A DNA stretch of 26,483 bases from JBILXY01 sp044378055 (GCA_044378055.1 JBILXY010000014.1:1-26483), one strand, 5' to 3'; shown: positions 16,030 to 23,827, numbered from the stretch's first letter. Translations and numbers: made by a program. The notes: generated by a model from the letters alone, not told the origin.

Positions 16030-16063
16030 CTAAATATTGCCAAATTTCTTTCATGTATTCTAA

Positions 16064-16114
16064 AGTTTAATATTTTACTGAGTTTAGGAATCGCCTGAAA
16101 GAGCATATTAAGCT
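16064..16114 (+). ncRNA. Long hairpin downstream of module copy 1
   Basis: A 10-bp outer helix AGTTTAATAT / ATATTAAGCT (16064-16073 and 16105-16114, one G-T pair) encloses an inner stem TTTAGG / CCT-G-AAA (16083-16088 and 16094-16100, one bulge) with loop AATCG. It would form the 3' part of a transcript started at module copy 1. No counterpart follows copy 2. No T-run terminator is visible after it. Confidence 0.4.
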
Positions 16115-16154
16115 GATTAAATAAACAACTTTAGGTTACAGACTTAAATCTATT

Positions 16155-16231
16155 TCTTGACACAAAATTCAAAAAGATTTAATATTATATGTATAAATTG
16201 GCAATAGCCACGTACCTCTGGAAACAGAGGT
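16155..16231 (+). repeat. Promoter-hairpin module, copy 2
   Basis: TTGACA at 16157-16162, TAATAT after 17 nt, first hairpin TGGC-AATA-GCCA (16199-16210), second hairpin ACCTCTG-GAAA-CAGAGGT (16214-16231), the latter identical to copy 1. In the first hairpin the loop-closing pair is C-G where copy 1 has G-C, so pairing is kept while both bases change. It ends 15 nt before the stop codon of the convergent mazF-like gene, with no terminator in between. Confidence 0.75.
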
Positions 16232-16246
16232 TAATTTATTTCTTAA

Positions 16247-16633
16247 TTATCTAATTGTTTGGATATAAGCTTGTTTTATCAGATCTAATTGATTATGTGT
16301 AACTGAAGTAATAATTTTCCTAAGTCTTTTAGCATCAATAGTTCTAGCATGTGATAATAATGCAGAATACTCTGAACCTTTATATTTGATTTTAAAGTAA
16401 TAAATATTATCTTTTATCCTGCTTGATACTGGAATAATCATACAAATATTCGTATTATATTTTTTGATAACAATGACAGGTCTCATATAATTTACACCTT
16501 TTCCATTTTCCTCGTCGCCTATATTTTGGCCAAAGTTTGCCCACCAAATTTCTCTTTCGTTGAAAAAAGGTCGCCTATTAGTCTGGTGGATTTTGAATTT
16601 TATATCTATCCAGTTTTTGAAGTTTTCCCACAT
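16247..16633 (-). CDS. MazF/PemK-family toxin-like endoribonuclease
   Basis: 128 residues from the ATG at 16633; the frame extends upstream to 16684 (17 more residues), but WENFKNWIDIKFKIH is the usual beginning of the CPR MazF group as I know it. Family features: FFNEREIWWANFGQNIGDE, RPVIVIKKYN, the IIPVSS strand (usually PLTS), SALLSHARTIDAKRL, and a C-terminal helix. MazF proteins cut RNA at short motifs and are normally held by an antitoxin. No antitoxin gene is adjacent; upstream is only tRNA-Arg on the other strand. The + strand RNA module at 16155 points into its 3' end, so antisense control is possible. The role could also be RNA processing unrelated to toxicity. Confidence 0.8.
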   Translation of the reverse strand: MWENFKNWIDIKFKIHQTNRRPFFNEREIWWANFGQNIGDEENGKGVNYMRPVIVIKKYNTNICMIIPVSSRIKDNIYYFKIKYKGSEYSALLSHARTIDAKRLRKIITSVTHNQLDLIKQAYIQTIR

Positions 16634-16765
16634 TTTATAATTTCTTCTGATAAGACGATTTTGGTCGAAAAAATATATGTTCACAGATTGGAAATAACCG
16701 TGTAAAATTTAACATATAAATGCCTGTTTGACAGGAAACGAGATTATTGAAAGGCTGGAACTTAG

Positions 16766-16842
16766 GCAACCATAGCTCAGTTGGATAGAGCGAAGGACTT
16801 CTAATCCTTAGGTCGCAGGTTCGAATCCTGCTGGTTGCACCA
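16766..16842 (+). tRNA. tRNA-Arg(TCT) with encoded CCA
   Basis: Cloverleaf on the + strand: acceptor GCAACCA/TGGTTGC, D stem GCTC/GAGC, anticodon stem AAGGA/TCCTT with loop CTTCTAA (anticodon TCT), T arm GCAGG-TTCGAAT-CCTGC, discriminator A, genomic CCA at 16840-16842. The rsmH start codon follows after 8 nt, so the two may share a transcript. Confidence 0.96.
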
Positions 16843-16850
16843 AAAGAACT

Positions 16851-17759
16851 ATGAATAATGTTCACAAACCTGTACTTTTAAAACCAATATTAAATATTTT
16901 TCAGCAAGAAATTAACAATCTAGCTAATTCGGTGGTTTTTGATGGTACTTTTGGTGGAGGTTCATATTCGAAAGATTTTCTGGAGCTTGGTGCCCAAGTT
17001 TGGGCTACAGATTTAGACCCAGCGGCAAAGGAAATTGCAGATTCAATTAAAAGTGATAAATTGCACTTTATTCAAACCAATTTTGCAGATCAAATTCAAG
17101 ATTTTCAAGATAATTTCGTAGATTTAGCTGTTTTAGATTTGGGTTTTTCATCAAATCAGCTTGAAATTGGAAAGTTGGGCTTTAGTTATTTGCAAACAGA
17201 TCAAATTTTTGATTTGCGATTCAACCCAGAAGAAGGAAAACCGGCTTTTCAATATATCTGTGAACAAACTGTGGATAAGTTGGGGAGAACTATTTATCAA
17301 TACTCTGGAGAGAGCATGGCTAGAAGGATTGCAGCCAGCTTAATTGAAACGAGCAAAGAAGGAAAATATACAAATTTAGATATTACTGAAGCTATTTTGA
17401 AAGTAATTCCTGATAAATTAAAACATAAGCGTTTTTCAATATTTAGCAGGGTTTGGCAAGCTTTAAGAATTGCTGTAAACAAAGAATTCGAGTCTTTGGA
17501 AACCTTCCTTACAGTAAGCCCTAGCAAGGTTAAAGCTGGCGGATTAATAGCCATTGTTTGTTTCCATTCTTTAGAGGATAAAATGGTGACCAAAAAATTT
17601 AGAGATTTAGCAAGACCAGTCGAAATAGATAGTTTCGGAAATAAAGAACAAAATTGGAAGTTGCTAACTTCTCACCCAATAATTCCAGACGAATCAGAGC
17701 TTGATGAAAACAAGAGGGCTAGAAGTGCAACATTGCGTGTTATCAAGAAGCTTAAATAA
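16851..17759 (+). CDS. rsmH: 16S rRNA (cytosine1402-N4)-methyltransferase
   Basis: 302 residues, family length. RsmH methylates N4 of C1402 in the 30S P site using SAM. Motifs: HKPVLLKPIL at the N-terminus, the SAM-binding VFDGTFGGGSYS (about 28-39) and ATDLDPAA, LDLGFSSNQLE (usually LDLGVSSPQLD), FDLRFNPEEG, the conserved VWQALRIAVNKEFESL, and CFHSLEDKMVTKKFR. The start ATG lies 8 nt after tRNA-Arg, with no Shine-Dalgarno site. It is away from its usual dcw (division/wall) cluster partners such as ftsI and mraZ, which are not seen here. Its TAA directly abuts the stop codon of convergent pheT. Confidence 0.95.
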   Translation: MNNVHKPVLLKPILNIFQQEINNLANSVVFDGTFGGGSYSKDFLELGAQVWATDLDPAAKEIADSIKSDKLHFIQTNFADQIQDFQDNFVDLAVLDLGFSSNQLEIGKLGFSYLQTDQIFDLRFNPEEGKPAFQYICEQTVDKLGRTIYQYSGESMARRIAASLIETSKEGKYTNLDITEAILKVIPDKLKHKRFSIFSRVWQALRIAVNKEFESLETFLTVSPSKVKAGGLIAIVCFHSLEDKMVTKKFRDLARPVEIDSFGNKEQNWKLLTSHPIIPDESELDENKRARSATLRVIKKLK

Positions 17760-20297
17760 TTACCTAAGTTTAGATTCTGGATATTTACTAAACAGACTTT
17801 CCTGCCAGTTCTTCTCCCACTCATCAACTGCTTGCCCATCGAGGGTTTTTTCATAGCTTTGCAGATTTGCTTGGAAATTTAAAGCCACAAGATTCGAGTC
17901 TAAATCGACCAATCTTTCTACAGGCAGCAGCTGGAGTCTTCCTGATTCTGGTAAATTATTATTGATTATTTTTACCATCTCGTGCCATTCTAAACTTTCA
18001 GGAATTGCTAATGAATAGCTTCTGGTAATGCCTGGATATTCGCTTTCTTCAATGTATTTTGGATATTGATTTAATAAAGGAATACCATTTGTAAAACTAA
18101 TTCTAAAGGCCCAAACTGTTTTAGATAAAGGAAGTGTAAACTGCTTTTTAATTTTTTTATTAATCTCTAGCAGAACTATTTTTTGATCTTCGTTTTGATT
18201 GTCCGAGGCAGGACTGGTTAAATTATATTCAACCCCAGAACCAATTTCATTCCACTGCGAGTTTAAAGTTTTGTAATTTAATTTCAGGTCTAAACTTTGG
18301 GATAAAGTTTGAATTAAAGATGTAATTCTGACTGGGTCATTACTTACAGATATTCCCCAAATTTCATAGCTTTCTTTTTTTTCTTTGCCTTTTAAAGTGT
18401 AAACTTGGCCAGCTTCAAACAAATTAATTTCCTTCTCTCCGCGCTTAATATTTTTGGCAGTTGAAATTAACAAACTAGGCAACAAACTATCTCGGAAAAA
18501 TGGTTGAAGGGATGAATATGGATTTAATATTTGAAATGGTTTTTCAGTTTTTTCTTGATCTGACTTATCGGAGTTTGTTGATTTTGTAAGGCTTAATAAA
18601 AGTTCATTTTCACTTAAAAATGGCCTGGTAATTGTTTCGTAAAAACCAAAATTTACTATGTTCTTTTTCCACAATTGTTTTTTATCAAAATCGGACATCG
18701 GTGTGGATTTAGTAGTGAATTCAAGTTGATGTGGTTGAAGGTTTTCGAATTCAATAAGTCTTACAATTTCAGCTAAAACATCTTCTTGGGTTCTAATTCT
18801 ATTATAAAATATATTTAGTTTTAAAGCACCATTTTGATAGTCTCCGATGACAGAAAGTTTTTGAGATACGATCGGCAGCCAATAATTTTTATCCCTTCCA
18901 TCCATCCTTTCAATAATGTAATCTAAATCTAGGTTAATGCTATTATTTTCTAAATCAATAATTTGTTCAGCCAAAACATTTATGTTATTTAAAGCCCCAA
19001 TTTTTGTTATCCAACTTAAACTCAAACTGGAATATGTAACACTATTTTCTAGAAGACTGAAAAGCCGAATTATTGAAAGTAATATTCTGGCAGGATTTAC
19101 TCCACCAGCCCAAATTTTAGACCCGTCGGAACGATAATTTAGAGAGAAGGAATTTCTTCCAACTTCTTCCGGATTGAAACTAGCAATTTCAACTAAAAAT
19201 TCCGTATCATAAGCTTCAACTTTTGTGCTTTCACCACCTGAAATACCTGGGATATGCAAAGTTTCATTGTTCTGTTTAAGTACAACTAGGTTGGAGGGTA
19301 AGTTTGTTGATTTTAACTGACCTAGCCCTTCAAAATTTTGACCCATTTCCAGTTTCTGAATATTCCAAACAGGTGGCATATCTTTCAACAAACCTGTTAG
19401 TTTTGCTTCTGAAAAGAAGTGGTTTGGCTGACCAACATCAAACAAAATATAGTTAGATAAATCCACTAAACCACCCACTAAATTTTTACCAATTAGGTTC
19501 ATTCTTTGCTGCAAATTATAATCTAAACGATATGGTTTTTCAAGTTTAAACTGAAATATATTCAAGCTGTTAGTGTAATTTGTTTCGTCTTTAAATACCA
19601 AAGGAAAGTTAGTTTGATTTTGTTTTTGCAGTTTATCTGAAATGGTTTGAATACTGTTAAATACCATGTTTTGATTTGTTAAACCTAGGGTTAAATTTGT
19701 TAATAAATCTTTTCTTTCAAGAACTGTGGCAATTTCCAAAGCCATACCAAGGTGGTTACCAATTACCCCAATTTTATCTGGCAAAACTTTAATATCCATT
19801 ACATATTCTACAGGAAAATATTCTGGCAGGGCTTCGCAAATAGACCAACCTAAAAAAGTATCATCACCAAGCTCTCCGTTTAATTCCCACAAACCTGAAC
19901 TGTATTCAGTTTCAAGTAGTAGTTCAGATTTACCGCAACACATACCTTGGCTTTCATAGCCTCGTAGTTTCTTAGCTTGAATAGTTATTTCGGCCAATTT
20001 TGCTCCGTCTAAGGCAACAGGAACCATTAGTCCGTCACGAGCATTTGTGGCCGCAGAAACAATTTGAACAATGCCTTTTTCACCTAAATTAACATCAAAA
20101 ATATTCAATTTATCAGCCTCTGGGTGTTTGCGTAAACTTTGAATTTTACCAACCAAAACCTTACCCTCAAAACGCTCGGTGATTTCATTAACTTCTTCAA
20201 CTTCAGAAGATTTTCTGGTAATAATTTCAGCCAATTCAGAAGGTTTGAATTCAGATAAATTTATATAATCTTCTAACCAAGATTTCAAGAATAACAT
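17760..20297 (-). CDS. pheT: Phenylalanyl-tRNA synthetase beta subunit
   Basis: 845 residues, full length. With PheS it charges tRNA-Phe; the beta subunit carries tRNA binding and editing. Domain order by eye: an N-terminal strand-helix MLFLKSWLEDYINL, an EMAP/OB tRNA-binding domain (about 45-150, VGKIQSLRKHPEADKLNIFDVN and LRGYESQGMCCGKSEL), B3/B4 editing region (about 200-390), B5 (about 400-475), the catalytic-like core (about 480-690) and FDX-ACB (about 755-845: YPGITRSYSLAIPE...WEKNWQESL). The usual TPNR-x-D motif after the OB domain is replaced by LPDKIGVIGNHLGMALEIA. pheS is not adjacent: the next upstream gene is divergent and unrelated. Confidence 0.95.
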   Translation of the reverse strand: MLFLKSWLEDYINLSEFKPSELAEIITRKSSEVEEVNEITERFEGKVLVGKIQSLRKHPEADKLNIFDVNLGEKGIVQIVSAATNARDGLMVPVALDGAKLAEITIQAKKLRGYESQGMCCGKSELLLETEYSSGLWELNGELGDDTFLGWSICEALPEYFPVEYVMDIKVLPDKIGVIGNHLGMALEIATVLERKDLLTNLTLGLTNQNMVFNSIQTISDKLQKQNQTNFPLVFKDETNYTNSLNIFQFKLEKPYRLDYNLQQRMNLIGKNLVGGLVDLSNYILFDVGQPNHFFSEAKLTGLLKDMPPVWNIQKLEMGQNFEGLGQLKSTNLPSNLVVLKQNNETLHIPGISGGESTKVEAYDTEFLVEIASFNPEEVGRNSFSLNYRSDGSKIWAGGVNPARILLSIIRLFSLLENSVTYSSLSLSWITKIGALNNINVLAEQIIDLENNSINLDLDYIIERMDGRDKNYWLPIVSQKLSVIGDYQNGALKLNIFYNRIRTQEDVLAEIVRLIEFENLQPHQLEFTTKSTPMSDFDKKQLWKKNIVNFGFYETITRPFLSENELLLSLTKSTNSDKSDQEKTEKPFQILNPYSSLQPFFRDSLLPSLLISTAKNIKRGEKEINLFEAGQVYTLKGKEKKESYEIWGISVSNDPVRITSLIQTLSQSLDLKLNYKTLNSQWNEIGSGVEYNLTSPASDNQNEDQKIVLLEINKKIKKQFTLPLSKTVWAFRISFTNGIPLLNQYPKYIEESEYPGITRSYSLAIPESLEWHEMVKIINNNLPESGRLQLLPVERLVDLDSNLVALNFQANLQSYEKTLDGQAVDEWEKNWQESLFSKYPESKLR

Positions 20298-20393
20298 ACC
20301 ATTTAGATGTGGTTTTGAAGGAAAGTTTTGTCAAAGCAATATTTTTATGCTTAAGTGAAAAAGGTAATTTAGGTTTTGAAGAAATTAACTAAA

Positions 20394-20717
20394 ATGTGTA
20401 CATACACTACAAAGATAATTCTTGTAACACAAGACGCTAATTCTAAAAGTTCTTACCAAGGCCATTTAGGGTTTGGACACCAACAATATGAAACAAGTCA
20501 ACCACATCCCATTCTAGCATCTTTTCGCAAGGTTAATGTCGCAATAAAAACACCTAATTCACGTATAGTGAACATAGATGGTATAGTTGCTGATAGTTTG
20601 TGGAACAACGAACATCAAATAATTACATTAGAAATTTCTGCAAATCAAGTTTCTGATTTGTTAGTTTATTTTGACTTTAGATGCGGCCCTCCTAAACACC
20701 CTTGTTTACAGTCTTGA
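20394..20717 (+). CDS. Small hypothetical protein
   Basis: 107 residues from the ATG at 20394 (MCTYTTKIILVTQDA). An in-frame TTG at 20376 would add six residues (MKKLTK) and is preceded by a weak AGG. The protein is soluble, with no signal peptide or membrane helix, and alternates short strands with a His/Gln-rich segment (GHLGFGHQQYETSQPHP). It ends RCGPPKHPCLQS with two Cys. I do not recognise a family. It ends in TGA right before a good terminator, which supports it as a real transcription unit and TGA as stop. It is divergent from pheT, with about 80-95 nt between them. Confidence 0.55.
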   Translation: MCTYTTKIILVTQDANSKSSYQGHLGFGHQQYETSQPHPILASFRKVNVAIKTPNSRIVNIDGIVADSLWNNEHQIITLEISANQVSDLLVYFDFRCGPPKHPCLQS

Positions 20718-20727
20718 GAATACTTAA

Positions 20728-20762
20728 AGCCCACTCTTTCCTTAAAGTTTGGGTCTTTTTTT
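20728..20762 (+). terminator. Terminator after the small gene
   Basis: Two-part stem: AGCCCA (20728-20733) pairs with TGGGTCT (one bulge) and inner CTTT/AAAG (20736-20739 and 20744-20747) closes on loop CCTT. A run of seven T (20756-20762) follows. Confidence 0.75.
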
Positions 20763-20799
20763 ATTGAGGAAGCAGTTTAATTTAATATAATTCTTATTC

Positions 20800-22044
20800 C
20801 TACGAATACAATTTTAAAACTTGTTCTAATTTTTCTGCTAAATAATCTATCTCGGCTTTGGTGTTGTGAAGGCCTATCGAGATTCTGAAGAGTGGTGGTA
20901 ACTGCATTTTTTCTTGCAAATAATAGTGGCAACAATGATAACCTGTTCGGCACATTATACCAGCTTCAGCCAAGAAATAACCTAGTTGGTGTCCGTCAAT
21001 TTTTGGTGTGTGAATTGATACAACAGAACTTGGATTTTGGTTTAGTAATTTTAGCCCAGGAATGTTTTTTATTTTTTGGTGAAGGTAAGTAGTTAATTCT
21101 TTTTCATATTCCAAAGCCGATAAATTATTTTCCCCAAATTTACTATTTTTCCTCCAATTAATTGCCTGCCCTAAACCAATAATTCCTGCATAATTTTGAA
21201 GCCCTGGTTCTAATCTGGCGTAAAGTTCTTCGTCGGTTGAAATTAATTCATAGGAATCTTTTTTAACTGCAGAAACTGTTGATCCGCCAAGCCAAAAACA
21301 ATCCAGGGAAAGTAAAAGAGATTTTTTAATAACTATAAAACCAAGGCTTGGGCCATACATTTTGTGTCCACTTCCAAAAGCTGCATCAAAATCTATATTG
21401 GTTAAAAATTCAGGATTGTGACCAAACGATTGGCAGGCATCAATTAAAACTATTCCTTTTTTCGAGTGGGTATCGGTTGTAAGTTGTTCTAAATTTACCA
21501 ATTTCCGTCCATCGATATTGCTGGAAGAATTTAGTAAGACGACAGCTTTTTCTAAATCTGAAACATCATAAATTAATGATCCAAAATTTGTTGATTCAGA
21601 GTCCTCGTTTCTTGGTAAAACTAGCCTTGGTAATTTTCTCTTCTCTGCCCAAGATATGGAAGGAATAAAAACGCTATTATGCTCAATTTCGCTAATTATT
21701 ATTCGATCGTATTTCAGCGGAAGTTGATGTAAAACTTGGTTAATTCCTTGTGTAGTATTAGTATTAAAAACCACAACATAATCTTTAGCACTTTTTCCTA
21801 CCAAATCTAAAATATCTTGCCTAGTTTGGTTAACAAGTTTGTCGGTTTTTTCACCCCAAGCGTATTTAACACGGTGACCACAAGAATTAAAATTGTGGTA
21901 ATAATTAATTTCAGACTGAATTACACTTTCAGGCCTTAAAGTTTGGCAAGCTGAATCGAAATAAAATTCATTCGGTTTTAAATATCCAAAATCTGAAAAA
22001 GACGATTCCTTAACTGTATTTTTAGCACCTAGAAAATTAAACAT
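20800..22044 (-). CDS. Class V aminotransferase, SufS/CsdA-like cysteine desulfurase
   Basis: 414 residues. PLP enzyme that would move sulfur from cysteine to an active-site Cys for Fe-S clusters or tRNA thiolation. Features: an N-terminal YFDSACQTLRP (usual YLDNAA), NTNTTQGINQV binding the PLP phosphate, EIEHNSVFIP (SufS-type EHNSNL), DACQSFGHNP with the ring-stacking Asp, the Lys Schiff-base motif GSGHKMYGP, and the active Cys region MCRTGYHCCHYYL (SufS RTGHHC), which has an extra Cys. The C-terminus has RISIGLHNTKAEID, as in SufS. No SufU, SufBCD, IscU or MnmA gene is nearby, so the sulfur acceptor is unknown. A standalone role in tRNA thiolation is plausible. It could also be a related selenocysteine lyase or other class V enzyme. 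Confidence 0.85.
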   Translation of the reverse strand: MFNFLGAKNTVKESSFSDFGYLKPNEFYFDSACQTLRPESVIQSEINYYHNFNSCGHRVKYAWGEKTDKLVNQTRQDILDLVGKSAKDYVVVFNTNTTQGINQVLHQLPLKYDRIIISEIEHNSVFIPSISWAEKRKLPRLVLPRNEDSESTNFGSLIYDVSDLEKAVVLLNSSSNIDGRKLVNLEQLTTDTHSKKGIVLIDACQSFGHNPEFLTNIDFDAAFGSGHKMYGPSLGFIVIKKSLLLSLDCFWLGGSTVSAVKKDSYELISTDEELYARLEPGLQNYAGIIGLGQAINWRKNSKFGENNLSALEYEKELTTYLHQKIKNIPGLKLLNQNPSSVVSIHTPKIDGHQLGYFLAEAGIMCRTGYHCCHYYLQEKMQLPPLFRISIGLHNTKAEIDYLAEKLEQVLKLYS

Positions 22045-22089
22045 AGATAGTGTAAATTAGTATGCCGACTTTAAATTTTGTCCAGTAGC

Positions 22090-22138
22090 GACTGTCTCGG
22101 ACGGTCATATTTGTAACAGGATGGTCATATTTGTAACA
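22090..22138. repeat. Hairpin plus two 16-bp direct repeats with 20-bp period
   Basis: A 7-bp hairpin GACTGTC-TCG-GACGGTC (22090-22106, one G-T pair) runs into two identical copies of GGTCATATTTGTAACA at 22103-22118 and 22123-22138. A 20-bp period places both on the same helix face. This looks like the binding-site end of an insertion sequence or an operator pair. No transposase is present. It lies between the divergent cysteine desulfurase and DsbA-like genes. Confidence 0.6.
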
Positions 22139-22221
22139 TATACACAAGGATGACAGTGAAATATAACCATGGCTTGACTTATTATTTTGAAAGGCGTACC
22201 AATAAATTAATATTTTAACTT

Positions 22222-23301
22222 ATGCTTTGTATTTTTGCTTTTATAATTTTTTTGATTTTCTTTCCTATTTTAGGATTTTTCCCAGAATACAGACAACTAT
22301 TTAAAAGATCTTGGAGTTGTGTTTTTAAAAAAGCCACTGGTCAGCCTTGTGATATAAACTTAGGGCAAGAACTTAAAGGAAAAATGCTTGGAAAAATGAT
22401 TTTTAAGTATCCAAAATTTACAAAGTTTATCGATAAAACCTTTAGTTTTTGGGCTTTTCTTTTCGTGGCTGTAAATATTTGGAGTTTGGTTTATGTAATG
22501 GTAGCTGGTGTAAATTTGTATGTTTGGGGAACTTGCAACCCTGTTTCCGGTGAAAGTTGTTCTCTTTCAGGTGAGGCTTGTGGAGCTGGAACTTCTGAAA
22601 TTACTTTTGAACAAGCCTGGAAAGCAGGAACTGTTGGAACTTGGGCTTTGCAACCTTTAGACGCTTTTGGAAAAACTTTGCAGCAAATTCCAAATAGAAC
22701 CAAAAACTGGGTAGCTACAGATTATTTGCCAAGTAAACCAACCTATTACAAGGGTTTTAAAGAAGGAAAACCAACAGCAGTAGAGTTTATTGATCCTGGT
22801 TGTATTTTTTGTAAGAATCTGTTCAACAATATTAAGGAAAGTGGATTCAAAGATAGGTATAATTTAACTTACAATTTATACCCTATTCCAGATCCAAAAA
22901 CAAATACTGGATACAAATTCCAATCATCCTACAATCTATCTAAAACAATTGAAGCTTCTAAAGAATTTCCGTTAGAGAAAAATGGTGTTTCTGGAGATTG
23001 GTTAATTTTGGAAAAGTTGTATGAAAAAACCACTGAACAAAACAGCTTGCAGGATAAATTTAACTACTCATATACCGGGGCTGAAATTCCAGATAGAATT
23101 ATAGATTTATTAAAATCGGTTGGATATACCCAGGAAGAGGCAAAACAGATTCAAGCAAGATCGGAAAGTAAAGAAGTGCAAGACAGATTGGATTATTCAA
23201 AGAAGAATTTTCAAGAAAAAGTTAATTCAGTAAGAATTCCAACTATTATTTTTAATGGTCGAAGGTATGATTCAGTAGTTCCTGTTGAGCAGTTGAAGTA
23301 A
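22222..23301 (+). CDS. Membrane-anchored DsbA-like thiol oxidoreductase
   Basis: 359 residues. Helices at about 1-20 and 74-98 hold it in the membrane. The C-terminal part (about 180-359) is a DsbA-type thioredoxin fold: the strand PTAVEFIDPGCIFCKNLF with the CIFC active site (Cys194/Cys197), a helical insert, and the cis-Pro strand VRIPTIIFNG with Pro340. Three further Cys (105, 113 and 120) cluster just outside the second helix and may relay electrons. By family it would make or isomerise disulfides in exported proteins. No DsbB/VKOR partner is visible here. The ATG is at the end of an AT-rich leader without a Shine-Dalgarno site. Likely clients include the Cys-pair surface proteins at the start of the window (inference). 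Confidence 0.8.
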   Translation: MLCIFAFIIFLIFFPILGFFPEYRQLFKRSWSCVFKKATGQPCDINLGQELKGKMLGKMIFKYPKFTKFIDKTFSFWAFLFVAVNIWSLVYVMVAGVNLYVWGTCNPVSGESCSLSGEACGAGTSEITFEQAWKAGTVGTWALQPLDAFGKTLQQIPNRTKNWVATDYLPSKPTYYKGFKEGKPTAVEFIDPGCIFCKNLFNNIKESGFKDRYNLTYNLYPIPDPKTNTGYKFQSSYNLSKTIEASKEFPLEKNGVSGDWLILEKLYEKTTEQNSLQDKFNYSYTGAEIPDRIIDLLKSVGYTQEEAKQIQARSESKEVQDRLDYSKKNFQEKVNSVRIPTIIFNGRRYDSVVPVEQLK

Positions 23302-23332
23302 TGGCAAATCTTGACAAATTTAGTGTATGTAA

Positions 23333-23359
23333 TTAGCACTCTACTTAATAAGTTGCTAA
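23333..23359 (+). promoter_or_regulatory. Degenerate CIRCE operator of groES-groEL
   Basis: Left half TTAGCACTC (23333-23341) matches CIRCE exactly. Spacer is 9 nt, as in the consensus. Right half AGTTGCTAA matches 6 of 9 to GAGTGCTAA. A TTGACA lies at 23311 and a TAAAAT -10-like box at 23357, so it overlaps the promoter. CIRCE is bound by HrcA; hrcA is not in the window. Confidence 0.7.
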
Positions 23360-23431
23360 AATAAAATAACTTAGTTACACTTATTATTAGCTTTAATTTA
23401 GAGCAAAATACCAATTAAACATTATAATTAT

Positions 23432-23728
23432 ATGACTATAAAACCCCTAGGAAACAGACTTGTTGTAGAACTTGTAAAACAAAAAACTACAACCGCTTCT
23501 GGAATTATTTTAACTTCTGAAGAAAAAACTGAACAAGCTTTAGGAAAAATTATCGCCATTGGGAAAGGTCAGGGAACTGATGAAAATATTACTAATTTAG
23601 ATTTAAAAATTGGTGATACAGTTCTGTTCGGAAAATATGCTGGGGAAGAAGTAAAAGATAATAAAATTAACGACAACACTTTTAAAATTTTAAAGGGAAG
23701 TGACATTTTAGCTATAATACAAGACTAA
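23432..23728 (+). CDS. groES: Co-chaperonin GroES
   Basis: 98 residues, normal length. It caps the GroEL cavity as a heptamer. Features: the IKPLGNRLVVELVKQKTTTASGIIL start containing the mobile loop (about 16-30), GKIIAIGKG, the KIGDTVLFGKYAGEEV core and the terminal strand DILAIIQD. The start ATG at 23432 follows a leader (ACATTATAATTAT) without a Shine-Dalgarno site. It is the first gene after the CIRCE-like operator and the upstream partner of groEL (111-nt gap), so it is very likely heat-regulated together with it. Confidence 0.96.
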   Translation: MTIKPLGNRLVVELVKQKTTTASGIILTSEEKTEQALGKIIAIGKGQGTDENITNLDLKIGDTVLFGKYAGEEVKDNKINDNTFKILKGSDILAIIQD

Positions 23729-23805
23729 ACTATCGACCAAAATTCTTATTCTCAAAATTATATATCAACTTACAACATTTCAACTTAAAAATTTTAACTC
23801 GATAA

Positions 23806-23827
23806 CATCCACAAAACATCCACAAAA
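23806..23827 (+). repeat. Tandem 11-mer in the groEL leader
   Basis: CATCCACAAAA occurs twice in perfect tandem, ending 12 nt before the groEL ATG. The spacer between groES and groEL has no Shine-Dalgarno site. The A/C-rich leader may itself aid translation. Confidence 0.6.

Noticed and set aside
16012..16231. CRISPR-like array from the repeated hairpins
   Set aside because: Only two copies, 202 nt apart, with the repeat including promoter sequence; no spacer pattern and no cas genes.
16635..16865. - strand ORF of 76 residues containing SRIRTCDLRIRSP
   Set aside because: It is the well-known artefact of reading antisense through a tRNA gene (tRNA-Arg at 16766-16842).
20717..20780. TGA read as glycine (code 25) extending the small gene
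   Set aside because: A strong terminator directly follows the TGA, and the other genes use TAA or TAG with no internal TGA, so the standard code fits.
22174..22202. TTGACT-17-TACCAA as promoter of the DsbA-like gene
   Set aside because: The -10 box matches only 3 of 6 positions, so it is too weak to annotate.
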